From Acanthococcus lagerstroemiae (taxonomy: Eukaryota > Arthropoda > Insecta > Hemiptera > Eriococcidae): a stretch of DNA of 64,000 nucleotides. Within the stretch, counting starts at the first letter, position 1. Each line of letters begins with the position of its first letter. The stretch lies in contig CM063112.1 in the NCBI GenBank assembly GCA_031841125.1, positions 23,710,603 through 23,774,602 of the forward strand, in the 5' to 3' direction. The notes beneath the pieces were generated by a model. That model saw only the letters and a program-made list of their open reading frames with translations, was not told where the DNA came from and did not search any database. The position numbers and the translations under genes are program-made. Below, piece after piece: positions 32,291 to 44,799 of this stretch.

Positions 32291-33930
32291 TCTACTGTGT
32301 CAGGATGATGCCAATATTGAACTTTTCGAAAGAAGTTTAGTTTGCTCATCATTTTGGGAACCCCTGGGCCAATTTTATTAGAAATAGAATAACAGAAAAG
32401 TAGAAGATATTTTTTTCCACAGACCACATATATAGTGAGTAAAATGAGATTTGATTATTAAAACTATCTCTAGGACGAATTTCTGAAGCCACATTTCAAG
32501 AACCATCACTGACTGGAAAAATTATGTTCCTACATGATTCTGTGTTTTATATTCGAGGTGTAGATAGTAGTATGTCCATTTTATTGAACTTTGGCAATCA
32601 TATTCCAAAACACAGATAAAGGTATTAATGTAGAGTTTTCAAACACCAAATTCGTAGATAGCCGTAGCATTAGGAAGGGGAGAAGGAGTAAAATTGAGAA
32701 AGAACTCAAAAATATACAGACAATGCCTTCCAGTTTTTGGGGATTGCTGAACTCTGTATTAATATCAGCCTTGTTTTGAGTTGAGACACATGGCCTCGGA
32801 GTGGGATCAAGATGAAAAAAGTTATAAAATACTGTGTACATTGATATTATTGTTACCGTTTTGTTGTTGAGATATCGGATTAGCAATAAAAGTACCAGGT
32901 CTTGCCTCTCTCTCCATATGTAGCCTCTGAGGGGAATGCTAACATACGGAACGTAAGAAACTCCTGTTTCGACAAGTAGAAACTGATAACACCAACAGAA
33001 CAGCGGACTATAATAGAAAAGAGGCAGGAACTAAACGATGGTAAAATTTCACAGTAGACTGGACAACTCGTCGGAATCAGAAACCATTACACGGATCTTC
33101 GAACCGGCAAGGAATTTGTGAATAAAATCTGACCAACTGATTCCGGATATTCGATCCGGATTACAGCCTTTCTCCTGTTCCTTCAGTTAACCGTCGAAGA
33201 AATTTTCTCCCCGGTTTTAATATCAACTTTTTACTTCTTTTTTTTTTTTTTTTTTTTTTTAGAAAAGTTTATAAAACTGGAACAGATGGGTACAGATTAT
33301 TGGGAAAAGGTTATCCGGCTCGGCTGCGCGGTGCAAAATTATAAATCTGGAAAAAAGGCGCGGAATAAGTTTTTTCGCGGACCAAGACAAGAGGCTGTAT
33401 ACGAAAATAATACCGAGGCGAATTACACACAGCGAAAATGGGCTAAACGAAAATGCATCATCGATTTTCAGTTATACTTAAGGAGGTCAAACTTTTATAA
33501 ACAGATATTTAACGCTGAGACGTCCGAAAATTTACGACCTTAAGATGGGCTCGCGAACGGTTTTCGAAGGATCTCGCGTTGCATTTTTGAAATTTCGTTG
33601 CTTCTTTTTTCGTGTGATATAGGCTGGTTGAGAAAATGGAGTTGCACTATGCATTCGTTTCCAACTCCGAATTATAAATAAGTGGCACCGTCGTATTCAG
33701 AAAGAAATTTCTTTCACTTTTTTCACGCTTAAATTGAACTTCTCTATTATTTTTTTCGTATTATAGCTGTTTTAATTCTACTTGCCATTCAACTAAAAGT
33801 ATTTTCATTTTTTTCCACTATCCTACTTCTGTTACATACGCACTCAATGAAAAAAAAAAAGAAAAAAAAAGGGGAGAGTAAAAAGCTTGAACATTGAATG
33901 CTACTATTTTACAAGGGGGGGGGGATACTA
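32291..33930. other. Unassigned; one 85-codon frame
   Basis: The + strand frame 33286-33543 (MGTDYWEKVIRLGCAVQNYK at its start) follows a long T run ending in TTAG at 33261. It lies in a CG-richer patch (33280-33620). It has no known domain, signal peptide or membrane segment. I give it little weight. The overlapping frames at 32581 (minus) and 32591 (plus) are chance. Confidence 0.3.
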
Positions 33931-34830
33931 TTTCATGGCTAGTAGAGTAAGAGCGGACTTCTACCACTAGAGAAAGGGTAGCCTCTTCTGAGAAGTGAAA
34001 GAGTTGTCTCCAGCAGTCCTCCCAGAAGTAAAATAATAGCCCCTTCTCAATAGTAGAAGGTAAGTTCCCTCCTAGTTGTGAACAGTTGACCTCCTCGTGG
34101 TAGTAAAAGGGTAGTCCCCCCTCCTAGTTATAAAATTCTTTCCGATAGGTTGTTAGAAAAACGTAGCCCCTTCCCGGTAAATAATGAGGAGCTCCTTCCG
34201 AGTTTTAAAATGGTAGCAGCTCCTTCTCAGTAGAGAAAAGGTAGCTCTTTATGATTAGTTGAAGATGGTGAAAGGCTAGCTCCTTCCGAGCAATGGACAG
34301 TTTGCACCACCCAGTAGTGAAAGGGCAACCTGACTAAACTTCCATTCCGGGGAGGGGACCTACCCTTTCATTACTAGGGTCTGGCTACTATTATGCTAAT
34401 CAAAAGGAACTTCTCATTTAATTATCTAGATATAGACCGAACTTTTTTCTACTTTTTAGATATTTAGAAGCTACCCGCCTTCGTCTTCTGAGAAGGGGCC
34501 ATCCATTCGCTACTTATAATGGGCTATTTTCTCCCTCGTGAGTTGGCTATCCTTTCATTTTAGGCTACCCTTTCTTTACTGAGTGGGATACAACTCTCCT
34601 GCTCGCCTGGCAGAGAGAAACTATCCTCTCTATATTAAGAAGGGCTACCGTTTCTATACTACGTGTGCTTTCTAAATTGAAAAAGGTCTCAAATTTCTGC
34701 ACGGAAAAAATGCTACCTTCCAGTCGTAACATGAAGACTGTATTTTCTATCCTAAAATAGAGCTACCAAAGGGGTTATCCTTTCAGTATTGCGAACGGAG
34801 CTATCATTTCTTTCACTACTCAATGGGAAA
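33930..34830. repeat. Imperfect palindrome of degenerate words
   Basis: From 33930 to about 34330 the sequence repeats variants of AGTGAAAGGGTAGCCCCTTC at uneven spacing. From about 34340 to 34830 the same words appear as complements (GGCTACCCTTTCTTTACTGA, GGGCTACCGTTTC). The whole thus folds into a ragged 900-bp palindrome. It is non-coding. Likely a decayed word-repeat transposon like those at 1.3-2.4 and 4.1-5.1 kb, but clear ends were not found. Confidence 0.6.
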
Positions 34831-35337
34831 ATGTATAAACCTGGGAAAAATAAAACCTTCCACTGAATTATTGTTCTTAAGTCAGGTCTCATGCAGTTCT
34901 TGATACAGGATTTGGAAATCATATACATAGCTTCATTCAGAAAAATAGAAGCGTTCGTCAGTGGATGTTCTTCGAATAATTCTCTTTCAGTTTGGTAAGC
35001 AGGGTTTGAGGGACTACTTTCCGCTACTTAAAGTACAGAAATTGAAAGTTTGAGATAAATAGTAGAGTCAGACAACGTTTTTTGAAGTTACTCTCATATG
35101 CAATTTCGTAAACAGAGTTTTTAATAAGCATTAGATCTCCCAAGGATGGGAAACTCTGTGATAGTGGGAGGCAGCTACCCAAGTTGAAGAAAAGTAAGAC
35201 CAGGTAGCAGCGATTGTCTCTTGAATCCCTTCTCATTCAGTTTCTCACATCCAGATACTGAAAATCTGTGGCTTTCAGGTTTAGAGAAAGACTACTCAAG
35301 TTTTCATGGTTTTAACGAGTAGGCGATTTTGTTGCCT

Positions 35338-36215
35338 TCCGACCTAAAAACAACGTGTGCAAAATTTCAACGAAAAATATTAAAACTTTTCCCAATCAAT
35401 TTTGATTTTAAATTTGAGGTCAGAAATTTTGCCCGTAAAATGTAAGCCCCCCCCCCCCCCAATATGTCTTGGTGGATTTATTTTCACAGATCGGTTTCAA
35501 AAAGATCAAATGAAATTCCTACCAAGTTTCAGATTGATCGGATGAGGGGCATGGGAACCATAGCTCCCTCTTCCTCTAATTGGACAAATTTAATTAACCA
35601 TTGCCTTTCTCGGCCCCATAAGCGCTAGAAGTTCACATTTTTCAATTTCGAAAGGCCCAGTGTCTACTAATGATGTTGGTCAACACGAGTCAGCGATCTA
35701 AATCGATACCCCCTCATGGTGTCTAAAAAACAAGTGAAGGGGTTCGGAAAGATAAAATTTGAGATGGGTGTTGATTTATTTCCAGGTTTAGTCGATTACT
35801 GAATTTAATTTTGAAAGTATTTTTTGGATCCCATCTCTGTAGAGGGAGCTCGGACTAATTACCGCATTTTATTCATGAGAATACTATCATGAATAAAAGT
35901 TTAAAATTTCAGCGCTCATGATGGCCGAGAAAAGGAATGATTAATTAAATTTGTTCAATTAGAGGGGGGGGGGGGGCTGTGGCTCCTATCTCCGTGATCC
36001 GATCGATCTTAAGCTTGGTAGGAACTTGATTTGATTTTATTAGAACCGATGTGGAGGGGTTTCTCCGACAAAATAAATTCACCACGACATAATGGAGGGG
36101 CGCGTTTTTTCCCGGCAATTTTTGACCTCAAATTTAAAATTAAAATTGGTTTAAAAATTTTTAACATTTTTCGCTAAAATTTTGCAGACGTTGTTTAGAT
36201 CGAAACCACCCGCAC
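35338..36215. mobile_element. Foldback element, about 300-bp arms
   Basis: The left arm (35338-35640) contains GGTCAGAAATTTTGCC, CCTACCAAGTTTCAG, AATTGGACAAATTTAATTAA and TTTCTCGGCC. The right arm (35925-36215) carries their complements in reverse order: GGCCGAGAAA, TTAATTAAATTTGTTCAATT, AAGCTTGGTAGG and CGGCAATTTTTGACC. Both arms include poly(C) or poly(G) runs at matching places. The 280-bp spacer has no ORF. Confidence 0.75.
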
Positions 36216-36379
36216 GTCAAAACAATTCAAACATTTTATACTTCGCTCTTCCACACTAACAGTCTATTGTATTATCAGTATTCAAATTTGATTGATGAGT
36301 CAGTTTTTTTTTTTTTTTTTTTTGTTTTTTTTTTGAACTCATATCTAGTCTAGAACTTTTTCAAAACTTTTTGGCAGAA

Positions 36380-36850
36380 ATAGTCACTTTCTTTATTGAA
36401 GATCTTCGGGGAAAATCTCCTATGATTTTTAAGGAATTTCATCGGAAATTTTCGGAAAACAATTCCGATGATTTCCGAAGAATCTCTTTAAAAATCTCCA
36501 ATGTTTTCCAAAGAATTTAAAAGTTCAATGATCCCGGAGAATTTCATCGAAAACCTGTCGATAAAAATCTCCGATGGTTTTTTAAGGAATTTCATCGGAA
36601 ATTTTTGTGAAAAAAATTCTGATAATTTCCGAAGAATCCTATCGGAAATCTTTAGAAAAAATTACCAATGTTTTCAAAGGAATCTCAACAAATTACTTTG
36701 AGAAAATTTTCTGGTAAATTTTGAAGAATTTCATAGGAAATATTCTGGGGAAAACTCCGATTGTTTTGAAGAATTGTATGAAAAATCATTCCAAAAAATG
36801 TTCGAGATCCACGAAGAATTTCATCGAAAACCTTCGGATCCGAATCCCTT
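36380..36850. repeat. Degenerate minisatellite, TTTCATCGGAAATTTTC words
   Basis: Variants of AAGGAATTTCATCGGAAATT and CCGATGATTTCCGAAGAAT recur every 60-70 bp, about seven times. The open frame 36501-36701 (repeats of PENFIENLSIKIS and NFRRILSEIF) simply translates this repetition. Confidence 0.65.
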
Positions 36851-37630
36851 AAACGGTAAGAGTAGACAGGCATTCATGCAGCAGGATAAGTTGCCTACGT
36901 TATAACATTGAAAGTTCCCAGCAAGAAATACGAGACTCCCCTTCAGCAGGTACACAGGCAATTCATCCTGACAACGGGTAAATGTATTTGCCTGCGCTCT
37001 CGCATTTAAAAGGGTAAGACGAAAATTTGTCCAGTATTCATGGAAAATTGTTTTCGAACAATTTAATTTAACATAAGAAAATGCTATTTCCTTTTTGTGC
37101 TTTCTGAAATAATAAAAATAATAAATTTTGACATGCCTCACTTGAAACTGCAATATCTCGCTGAATTTTCAAGATAGAGGTCTGGGGTTGGTTGTATTTT
37201 CGATTGCTAAGGTTTTTTTTTTTTTTTTTTTTTTTTTACATAAATTTAGCTAAAAAAGTAAAAATCGAAAAATTGGTCAACTTGTTCCTTTTCGTATGTG
37301 CCCTCATATATTCGAACAAAGAGTGCGCTGTCTAGACGAAAAGATGATGATGGGGCACTGATAACGTAGCTAAGTATTGAGGTTTTGTCCATTTCTTGAT
37401 ATTGTCTGCACGTTTCATGAATAAAGTGAATTAGAATCGCATTCGTGTCGTAAAATTTACCTAATCACCCAATATAATCAAAAATATTATTGACATTAAC
37501 TGGGATGCCGATTTATTAATTACTCTCATTCGCCATTTCCATTTTTCGTTTTAAAATTTAAAATTTCGCCTACTATCGAAGATACAAGGCAAAATCTCGA
37601 CAAAATACATACAAAGCTATATTAAATATA
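36851..37630. other. AT-rich spacer with poly(T)
   Basis: A T run of about 25 bases lies at 37208-37238. No gene is recognised. The minus-strand frame 36821-37153 has no motif. Confidence 0.4.
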
Positions 37631-37718
37631 TTCATATCATAATCACCTTTATTGGGAATAAATTCTTATTAATATCTACACTGCATTTCCATTTCCGATT
37701 CGGAACCCGGATAAGGGC

Positions 37719-38519
37719 TCACGCAATTATTCCCGGCCCAAGAAGAGCAAAGGTTTCTTGCAACCGATCCCATTCTTGTCTATTTTTTGAAATTTTTTGA
37801 TAATTTTGCGTTTTTAGGAATTTGTTAATGTCGTCTTTCCACCTTAGTTTTTGACGCCCCTTTTCCCTCTTGTAGTTTAGAGGTTGCCAAAAGGTGGCTC
37901 TGTAGGTCCATCGGTCGTCCGTGAGGCGGGAGACGTGACCTACCCACTTCCATTTCGTGCGACGGATGTGCCTTATTACGGCAACGTTATGTCTCAGTTT
38001 GCTCCTTATCGTTTCTATTTTAATACGATCTTTTTCCTTAATACCCAGTATGGAGCGTTCCAAGGAGTTTTGGGTGGTCCTTATTCTATTAAGGATTTTT
38101 TCACTTAAGGTCCAGGTTTGGCATCCATATGTTAACGTGGGTACTACACATGCGTTAAAAATTTGACTTTTGTGGGTGAGATTGAAGGGGCTTTTGAAGA
38201 TTTCTCTTAATGACCAGTATTTGGCCCAAGCCTTAGTGATTCTTGTATTAATTTCTTTTTCCATGTGTTTTGTGAAAGCTATTTTTTGGCCAAGATAAGT
38301 CCCTTCGCTAGCTGTGCCTAAAATTTTTCCATCTATTTCTATTGGTTTTAGTTTTTTGTCTTTAGTTAGTACTATTGTTTTCTGAGCGTTGATATGAAGT
38401 CCTGCTTTTGCACTGTATTCGCTCAATTCGTTTATAATTTCTGCTAGTTCTATTTCTGATTCGGAAAATAGGGTAATATCATCGGCGAATCTTAAATTTG
38501 TGGTTTTTGTACCATTCAT
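37719..38519 (-). pseudogene. Reverse transcriptase palm, thumb and C-terminus
   Basis: The 266-codon frame begins with MNGTKTTNLRFADDITLFSE, so the catalytic FADD box is intact. It continues through AGLHINAQKTIV, YLGQKI, thumb sequence VVPTLTYGCQTWTLS, the WKWVGHVSRLTDDRW block and KGRQKLRWKDDINKF, and ends GPGIIA. This is the best-preserved part of the element. It is separated from the front half of the palm by a frameshift. Confidence 0.85.
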
Positions 38520-38724
38520 GTTCAGTCCTTTTTTCTCCCAGTTTAAGTTTCTATTTATTTTTTTAAGTGCGCAGTTAAAGGGATCGACGATAGTGGATCT
38601 CCTTGGCGAACTCCTTTTTTAATTTCAAAGTAGTCCCCTTTTATATCCGTTTTTATCCTTACTTTTTATCCTTCGTACATTCCTCCTATTAGTTGGATAT
38701 ATTTTGATGGGACCCCTTGGTTTT

Positions 38725-39468
38725 TTAACGCTGTGATATCATAAAGTCGTGTCTTATGGAGTCAAATGCCTTAGTATAGTCTATTAGCCCAATAAAAAGA
38801 TTTATATTGTACTCGTTGCTTTTTTCTATGATTTGATTAACTGCATGTATATGGTCCACAGTTGAAAAGGATCTGCGGGAGCCTGCCTGCTCTATTGGTT
38901 GTTGTTCTAATAGAATGGGTCTGAGTCTGTTTTGTATTGCTTTTGAAAAAATTTTTGCTACAGTAGGGCTGAGCGTTATGGGGCGATAGTTTTCCACCTT
39001 ATGTGTGTCTCCCTTTTTAAATAGTATCATTATATCCGAAAATTTCCAGTCTGCTGGTATTTTACCCGAATCTAGGATCTTGTTGAATAGTTTTGTTAGT
39101 ATTAATACCATTTCCTCTCCCCCCCTCATTTTTATGTTTTCATTGGTTATATTGTCATGGCCTGGAATTTTCCCTGGTTTCAGTTGGTCAACTATTGCTT
39201 TAATCTCATTTTCGAGGAAATACGGTATTTCTCCTTTTTCGTTGTAGTTGAAGTTGCAGTATTTATCGTCGTCGTATAATTTTGCATAATGCTTCGTTAT
39301 AAATTTGTTTATTCCTTTTCTATCGCAGATCCTTTCTCCTTGGGGGCCTATAAAATGCGTAGTCCATTGCAGCCCGAGACATGTTTGCTTTTTCATTTTT
39401 TTAATATTTTTATTTGTTTCAATAGTTTTTCTGATATCATTTTTTACCAGGAGATTTTTTTCTCTCAA
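38725..39468 (-). pseudogene. Reverse transcriptase, fingers and palm, minus-strand RTE-like
   Basis: A 247-codon frame includes LKPGKIPGHDNITNENIKMR, the fingers block GDTHKVENYRPITLSPTVAK, EQAGSRRSFSTVDHIHAVNQ, and motif A as LFIGLIDYTKAFDSIRHDF. It breaks by frameshift just after motif A, so the rest of the palm is in another frame (38720-38520, with KKGVRQGDPLS). Confidence 0.8.
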
Positions 39469-40098
39469 TTTCTTATGGATTAGCTTTGAAACTTCGTTTA
39501 ATTCTATTTTCTCTCTTACCTCTTTCCTTCTAGTCCCTAAAAGTTGAGACCTTTTTTTTTAGTAATAGTTTGATATCATCCTTGATTCTTTCCACCTTTG
39601 GATTTTTTCTTTTGTTTGCTACTGTTTCGTCTGTTGTATTTTTTGTAGTGTTTTTTATTATTCTTGTTATGATTTGTACAGTGTTTTTACACTGGTTTCG
39701 ACCTTTAATCTTAATTTCAGTTCTGCTATTTGTTCCTTCAACTCTTGTTGATAATTTTGGGGATTAATTTTTCCGTCGCCTTTGCTGTTCTTGTTGCTAA
39801 ATTTGATCTTGTGCTTTTCGGTTTGCATTGCTATTGTTACTAGTCGGTGGTCTGAATGATATTCGAATTTGTTTTGAATGTCGAAATTTACTTTTGATTT
39901 GTTTTCTACTGGGGTTATTATGTAGTCTATCAGGGTTTTATATTCTCAGTTTGGTGAGATCCATGTCCATCTTTTTCCTTTCCTTTTCTTGAAGAAACTA
40001 TTGACTATTTTTAGATTGTGTTCTTGGCAAAATCTTAGGAGTTTCCAGCCTCTTTCGTTCCTGTTCCTGAATCCAAAATTGCCCATTGTACTACTCTC

Positions 40099-40640
40099 TT
40101 ATTTTTGTTTTTGACCTACTTGGCTATTCCAGTCCTCCATTAGTATGACGTTCTTTCTTTTACTGTTTTGCTCATTTATTACTATTTCATCAACTTGTTC
40201 GTAAAATTTGTTTATTTCTTCCTCATTGGCTGTGGAGGTGGGGGCGTAAACCTGAACATATGTTATAATTGTTTTTTGGAATTCCATTTTCAGTACGGCT
40301 ATCCTGTCAGAGATACCTCTTATTTCTTTTATTAAGAGCTTATAATTTGCTTTTATTAAAAAACCTACTCCTTTTTGACCTTCGTTGTTACCAATGTGGT
40401 ATAGCAGATTTCCTTTCTGGGTGACGTGGATTTTCTCCCCTCTTCTACGGACTTCCGACAGACCTACAATCGCCATGTTGGAATGTGTGAATGCCTTCTC
40501 CAGTTCGATTAGATTTTCAGGGTTACGGAGTGTTCTTACGTTTATTGTGCCTATTTTTATTTCTGTGAGTTCAAATTCGGATTTGTTCAGCGAAAGTTTT
40601 TTGCTTTTGTTTTTGTTTTCAAAATGAGGGGTTTTCTCAA
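40099..40640 (-). pseudogene. Endonuclease domain of the minus-strand RTE-like element
   Basis: The frame is open from about 40630 and reads EIKIGTINVRTLRNPENLIE, then NMAIVGLSEVRRRGEK and TYVQVYAPTSTANEEE. It ends with LMEDWNSQVG, where active copies normally have a G before DWN. A stop follows at about 40099. The rest of the domain continues in shifted frame (FFKKRKGKRWTWISPN, YHSDHRLV). It would nick target DNA for target-primed reverse transcription, but this copy is broken. Confidence 0.75.
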
Positions 40641-40690
40641 CTGTGTTTTTCTTATCGTCTTTTGCCAGTGAAAAATATTAAATACATTAC

Positions 40691-41169
40691 TGATAAGTTA
40701 AATATTCATCTTTTCGTCCAGCGATTACAGCGCTTCTGGCGGATTTTGAATATGCGAATAGACGTATGCCATATTTAATTTTACCATGCCTGATGATTTA
40801 AAATTCACTGTGCGGAACGTTGCGCGTATCGAATTGTGCGGGCCCTTATTTAGGTATGGGCTGAAAGGGCTTCAGCTCAAGGCGGCAGATTTTTAGAGGC
40901 TGCCCGGGGCGGCAAATGAAAGACAATCTTCTTTAAGCGTATATCTTGTTCACTCGAAAAGAGTAAAACGATAAATGAAGCAGACTTTGCAGTTTTACGT
41001 TTGACTAAAGAAAAACTCAGAAAATGGACGAATACGAGTAGCTAAATGACTGTATTTCCTCTCATAGATAATTAGGTATTTCTTTTTAATAAATGATTAC
41101 CAGGAATTGGGGACTTTCCATTTCCAAAACACGTTAATCACAACCTACATTTTCGTATACTTTGAGACC
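40691..41169. other. Spacer, nothing recognised
   Basis: It contains a GGGCTGAAAGGGCTTCAGC and GGCTGCCCGGGGCGGC patch at 40856-40915 that resembles transposon ends, but no mirrored partner was found. Confidence 0.35.
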
Positions 41170-43135
41170 TTCTAAGCCCCACACACTTGAAAAAGAGAGA
41201 AAAATTTACGGAGAGAAGGCGCACACAATTTCATAGCCCAAAGGCAGGGAAGAGGTGAGTGCGACCCTGGATTTGCAATCGTTGGAGTTTGTCGGGCACC
41301 AAAGCGACGGAAAATAGCTGACGAGCGTGGCAGGCCGAAGTATCCAGTCAGGATCTCGGGATTCATGGTGTTTGGTTATCGAGTTCAGCCATCATCCGTG
41401 AGAGTGCGCGGTGTTCCGGTTTTCCGTGCGTCTTCGGAGGTAAACCTGTTTTGGAAAAATCATGACTACGCGTTACAGTATATTAAATCGTTCTGGTATC
41501 TGGCATCTCTTGGAACGTCTTTTTGAATCGATCGAATGTAATTTGACGAGCTTGTTCGGAAATAATGTTTTCCACCACTATTCCAGGGTATACCATTTCA
41601 AACGATGGTCGGACACTGCATGCTGAACATTTTCTAATGATCGACGATGTGGAAGATTGCGTTTGACCTGAATCGTATACGTTTGCGAATCCTCCCCAGT
41701 CTGTGGGCAATTTGCGTTCACTCGCCCCCTTTTCTGCAGATCGACACTGCGCTGAAACGTACAACTGTACGTAGTCGAGAGGAGGGAAAGAGAGAGCACG
41801 TTTTCCGATCTCGACCAAATACTACCCTAGGTCGTTCGTGGCTGCCACTGTTATCTGTTCCGTCCCTTCCATCACGGCTAGCCGGAAACCCAGAAAGGCC
41901 GGAAAAGAAGCAGCGAAGACCGATGTAGGAATGTGCCCACGTGTGCGTAAACAGAAGCTGACGAGGCGATGTAAAGTCGACAGCGGGAATTTCTTACCGC
42001 ATATAAGGAAAGCGTATACCGTGTACAGATTCGTGCATGCAGATGAGCTTAGGTACGATTCTTCGATTTCGCCTACCGTTTCCGCGTATAGGTATTTCCT
42101 CTGCCTCATCGACACGCTTAACCTACATTTGCTGGCCGAGTGCTGGCGGTAAACAGACGATGATACAGCCGAGAGTAATCGGTTCACCTGTGTAAGTAGC
42201 TATACAGTGCCATATCCGATGACGGTACGTACATAAATTTATGGCATACATAATAGATTAAAGGAGATGCGATATAGTGGGTGATGTTATGGTAGATACA
42301 CGTATACACGCATATATATATAGTATTTTTGAAGGGCGGTAATGTGGGCGGCCGCGACGCGGAGAGAAAACACTAGCTACTGCATTTTGGGGCGAGTACG
42401 AAAACGAGGTACAACATTACACACCAGGAATATCGATCTTACGCCAAAAGTAAGCTACGTCCGTTCAGATTCGACTCAGCTCTCGGCAGCCAGTGTAGGG
42501 TTATATCGGTTATATACACTTTCTATACACAGTCCTCTATCGTTTATTTTTCTCTCTTATTATCTAATTCCAGTTCACAATAAATATAACCGTCCCGAAA
42601 CGATTTTACGATGTAACTCTCCATCGCCGTTCAGCCCCGCACGTGTTAACCACTTTTTTTTTCACCCTAATACTCTGTGATGTTAAAATTATTTTCAAAA
42701 TGACAGGTTGGCGTTATCGCGGCCGTCGAATGCGTATTCGTTCTGTACGTGTCGAAATTATGTGTAGTCGATTCGCGATCGAATGAATCTCGGGTATTTC
42801 ATCGTGCAATAATGGACAGAGAGGTGAGTTCGATTTGTAAATATGAGTTCGCCTCACTCGATCGAGTATGTACTCGTTTACGATGTATACACGCAACTTT
42901 CCTCCTTCACATCGCGATCATTTGGTTTTCGAATTGCAAAAACACTCCAGACGGGGCTTCGAGTTGAGTGCGAATCGAGTTCACCCAATACAGCGACACT
43001 TGAAGTATCGCCTTTCCAATATATGTCGTACTCTATGGTACGAATCCCGAGACAGCAGTTTTCTAACTGTAATATCGAAGCCGTTCGCGAGAAATCGGGT
43101 TATGCTGAGTGGCTTTCAAACCAACGGTCGTAGAG
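41170..43135. promoter_or_regulatory. CpG-rich block, possible promoter or regulatory DNA
   Basis: CG dinucleotides are much commoner than in the flanking AT-rich DNA. Overlapping open frames occur on both strands (41822-42187 minus, 41838-42152 plus, 42868-43245 plus). None shows a domain, and mutual overlap is what high GC alone would give. Possible first-exon donors are CTTCGGAG|GTAAAC at 41441 and GACAGAGAG|GTGAGT at about 42825. I cannot name a gene. Confidence 0.3.
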
Positions 43136-44091
43136 ATAGAAGCCCAAGCCCCCATGTTCACTGCTCAGCCATTGCTATACCAAGTGGCAAAAGGAAGCCA
43201 AAGAAAATTAAGAATAGGAAACTTACTTGTAAAAGTACGTTTTAATATATCGAAAATATTGGTATTGTGATCTACTCCTAGTAAATAGGCAGGTACCATC
43301 ATGTAGGGGTGTCTTATATTTCTTATTTTCGAAAATTAGCTGAGCTACACCCTGATAATGTTCCTTATCACTAATTAGTATTGATAAAAAATTTGCATCT
43401 ATTTTGACCTGTATTACCTCATGTTGAATATTGCTTAAAATTTTACATGAGATATAAGGATGTTGCTAGTATCGCGAAATTGTTGAATAAGGGCACTTCA
43501 AAAAACTGGAATCCAATCTTCGGTATTACAACTTGATAGAGAGTGAAATTCTGAACAGCGTGAAAAATGAGAAAATGCCCTCGTGATCATTGCTCAGTAA
43601 TTGCGACACCAAGTGGCAAGAAGAAGCCTGAGAGAATTAAGAATTTAAAAAAATTGGGAAAAGTGAAAGCTGAATGTGAAAACAGAAGAACTAATATAAG
43701 AAGACAGGGAGAGAACATAACTTACCCATATAATAGTAAATCTCAATACATCTGAAATATAGTATTCTGATCTACTCCTAGCAAGTAGGTAGGTACCATA
43801 TACCATGTAGGAGTGTCTTATATTCCTTATTTTCGAACATTAGCTGAGCTACCCCCTGATAATGTTCCTTATCACTAATTAGGTATTGATAAAAAATTTG
43901 CAGCCATTTTGAACTGTATTACTTCACGTTGAATATTGCTTAAAATTTTACATGAGATATAAGGATGTTGCTAGTATCACGAAATTGTTGAATAAGTGCA
44001 CTTCAAAAAACTGGAATCCAATGTTCAGTATCACGATTTGATAGAGGATGGCATTCTGAATAGCGTGAAGAATAGAAAAGTGCCCTCGTGA

Positions 44092-44287
44092 TCATTGCTC
44101 AATAATTGCTATACCAAGTGGCAAAAAGAAGCCTGAGAGAATTAAGAATAAATAAATAAATTTAAAAAAAAAGTGAAAGGTGAATCTGAAAATTAAAAGA
44201 ACTAAAATAACAAGTGAGGGAGAGAACATAACTTACTTATAATAGTAAATCTTAATGCATCGGAAATGTATGTATTCTCATCTACTC
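44092..44287 (-). CDS. Best-preserved exon pair of the 490-bp array (unit 3)
   Basis: Exon A is 44237-44287 (51 nt, symmetric phase 1 to 1) and exon B is 44092-44132 (41 nt, ending TGA). The intron is 104 nt with GTAAGT and TTCTCTCAG. Spliced, the end of the protein would read VDENTYISDALRFTII, S, FFLPLGIAIIEQ, with a hydrophobic C-terminus that could span a membrane. Upstream of exon A the same frame also reads MVPAYLLG. Units 1, 4 and 8 keep exon A in frame. Unit 2 is frame-shifted, unit 5 is deleted in exon A, unit 6 is split by a MITE, and unit 7 has a stop. No family is recognised. Confidence 0.3.
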
Positions 44288-44799
44288 CTAGCAAGTAGGC
44301 AGGTACCATATACCATGTAGGGCTATCTTATTTTGCTTATTTTCGAAAATTGGCTGAGCTATCCCCTTATACTGTTCCTTATCACGAGGTAGTATTGATA
44401 CAAAATGTTCAGCCATTTTGAATTCTATTACCTCGTATTGAAAATTGCTTAAAATTTTATATGAGATGTACATCACGAAATTGTTGAATAAGAGCACTTT
44501 AAAAAACTGGAATCCAATATTCGATATTATGACTTGATAGAGGGTGAAGTTCTGAACAATGTGAAAAACAGAAAAAGGCCCTCATGGTCATTGCTCAATA
44601 ATTGCTGTACCAAGTTCCAAAAAGAAGCCTGAGAAAATTAAGAATAAGAAAAAGTGAAAGATGAATGTGAAAATCAGAGGAATGAAAACAAGAAGAGAGA
44701 GAGAGAGAGAGAACATAACTTACGTACAATAGTACATTTAAATACATTGAAAATATTTGTATTATGGTCTACTCCTAGAAATTAGGCAGATATCATACA

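Larger units (their letters stand above)
37630..40690 (-). mobile_element. RTE-like retrotransposon, near full length, dead
   Basis: On the minus strand, one element runs from about 40690 (5') to about 37630 (3'). Order: APE-type endonuclease (40640-39830), linker, reverse transcriptase (39470-38400), then the C-terminal block with WKWVGHVSRLTDDRW and RQKLRWKDDINKF. No gag-like first ORF is seen, and the 3' end is AT-rich (AATAAAGGTGATTATGA), as in RTE-type elements. At least three stops or frameshifts break it: after GQKQK at 40099, within the linker, and at 38725-38519. Clade assignment rests on domain order and motifs. Confidence 0.8.

Noticed and set aside
33286..33543. 85-codon frame after a poly(T) acceptor-like tract
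   Set aside because: Kept only as a low-confidence note. A long T run before AG is common by chance and the peptide has no recognisable feature.
36501..36701. 66-codon frame with repeated NFRRILSEIF blocks
   Set aside because: The amino acid repeats come from the degenerate minisatellite. The frame is broken on both sides.
41822..42187. 121-codon minus frame overlapped by 41838-42152 on the + strand
   Set aside because: Both strands are open over the same CG-rich bases, and neither product shows a motif. The high CG content explains both.
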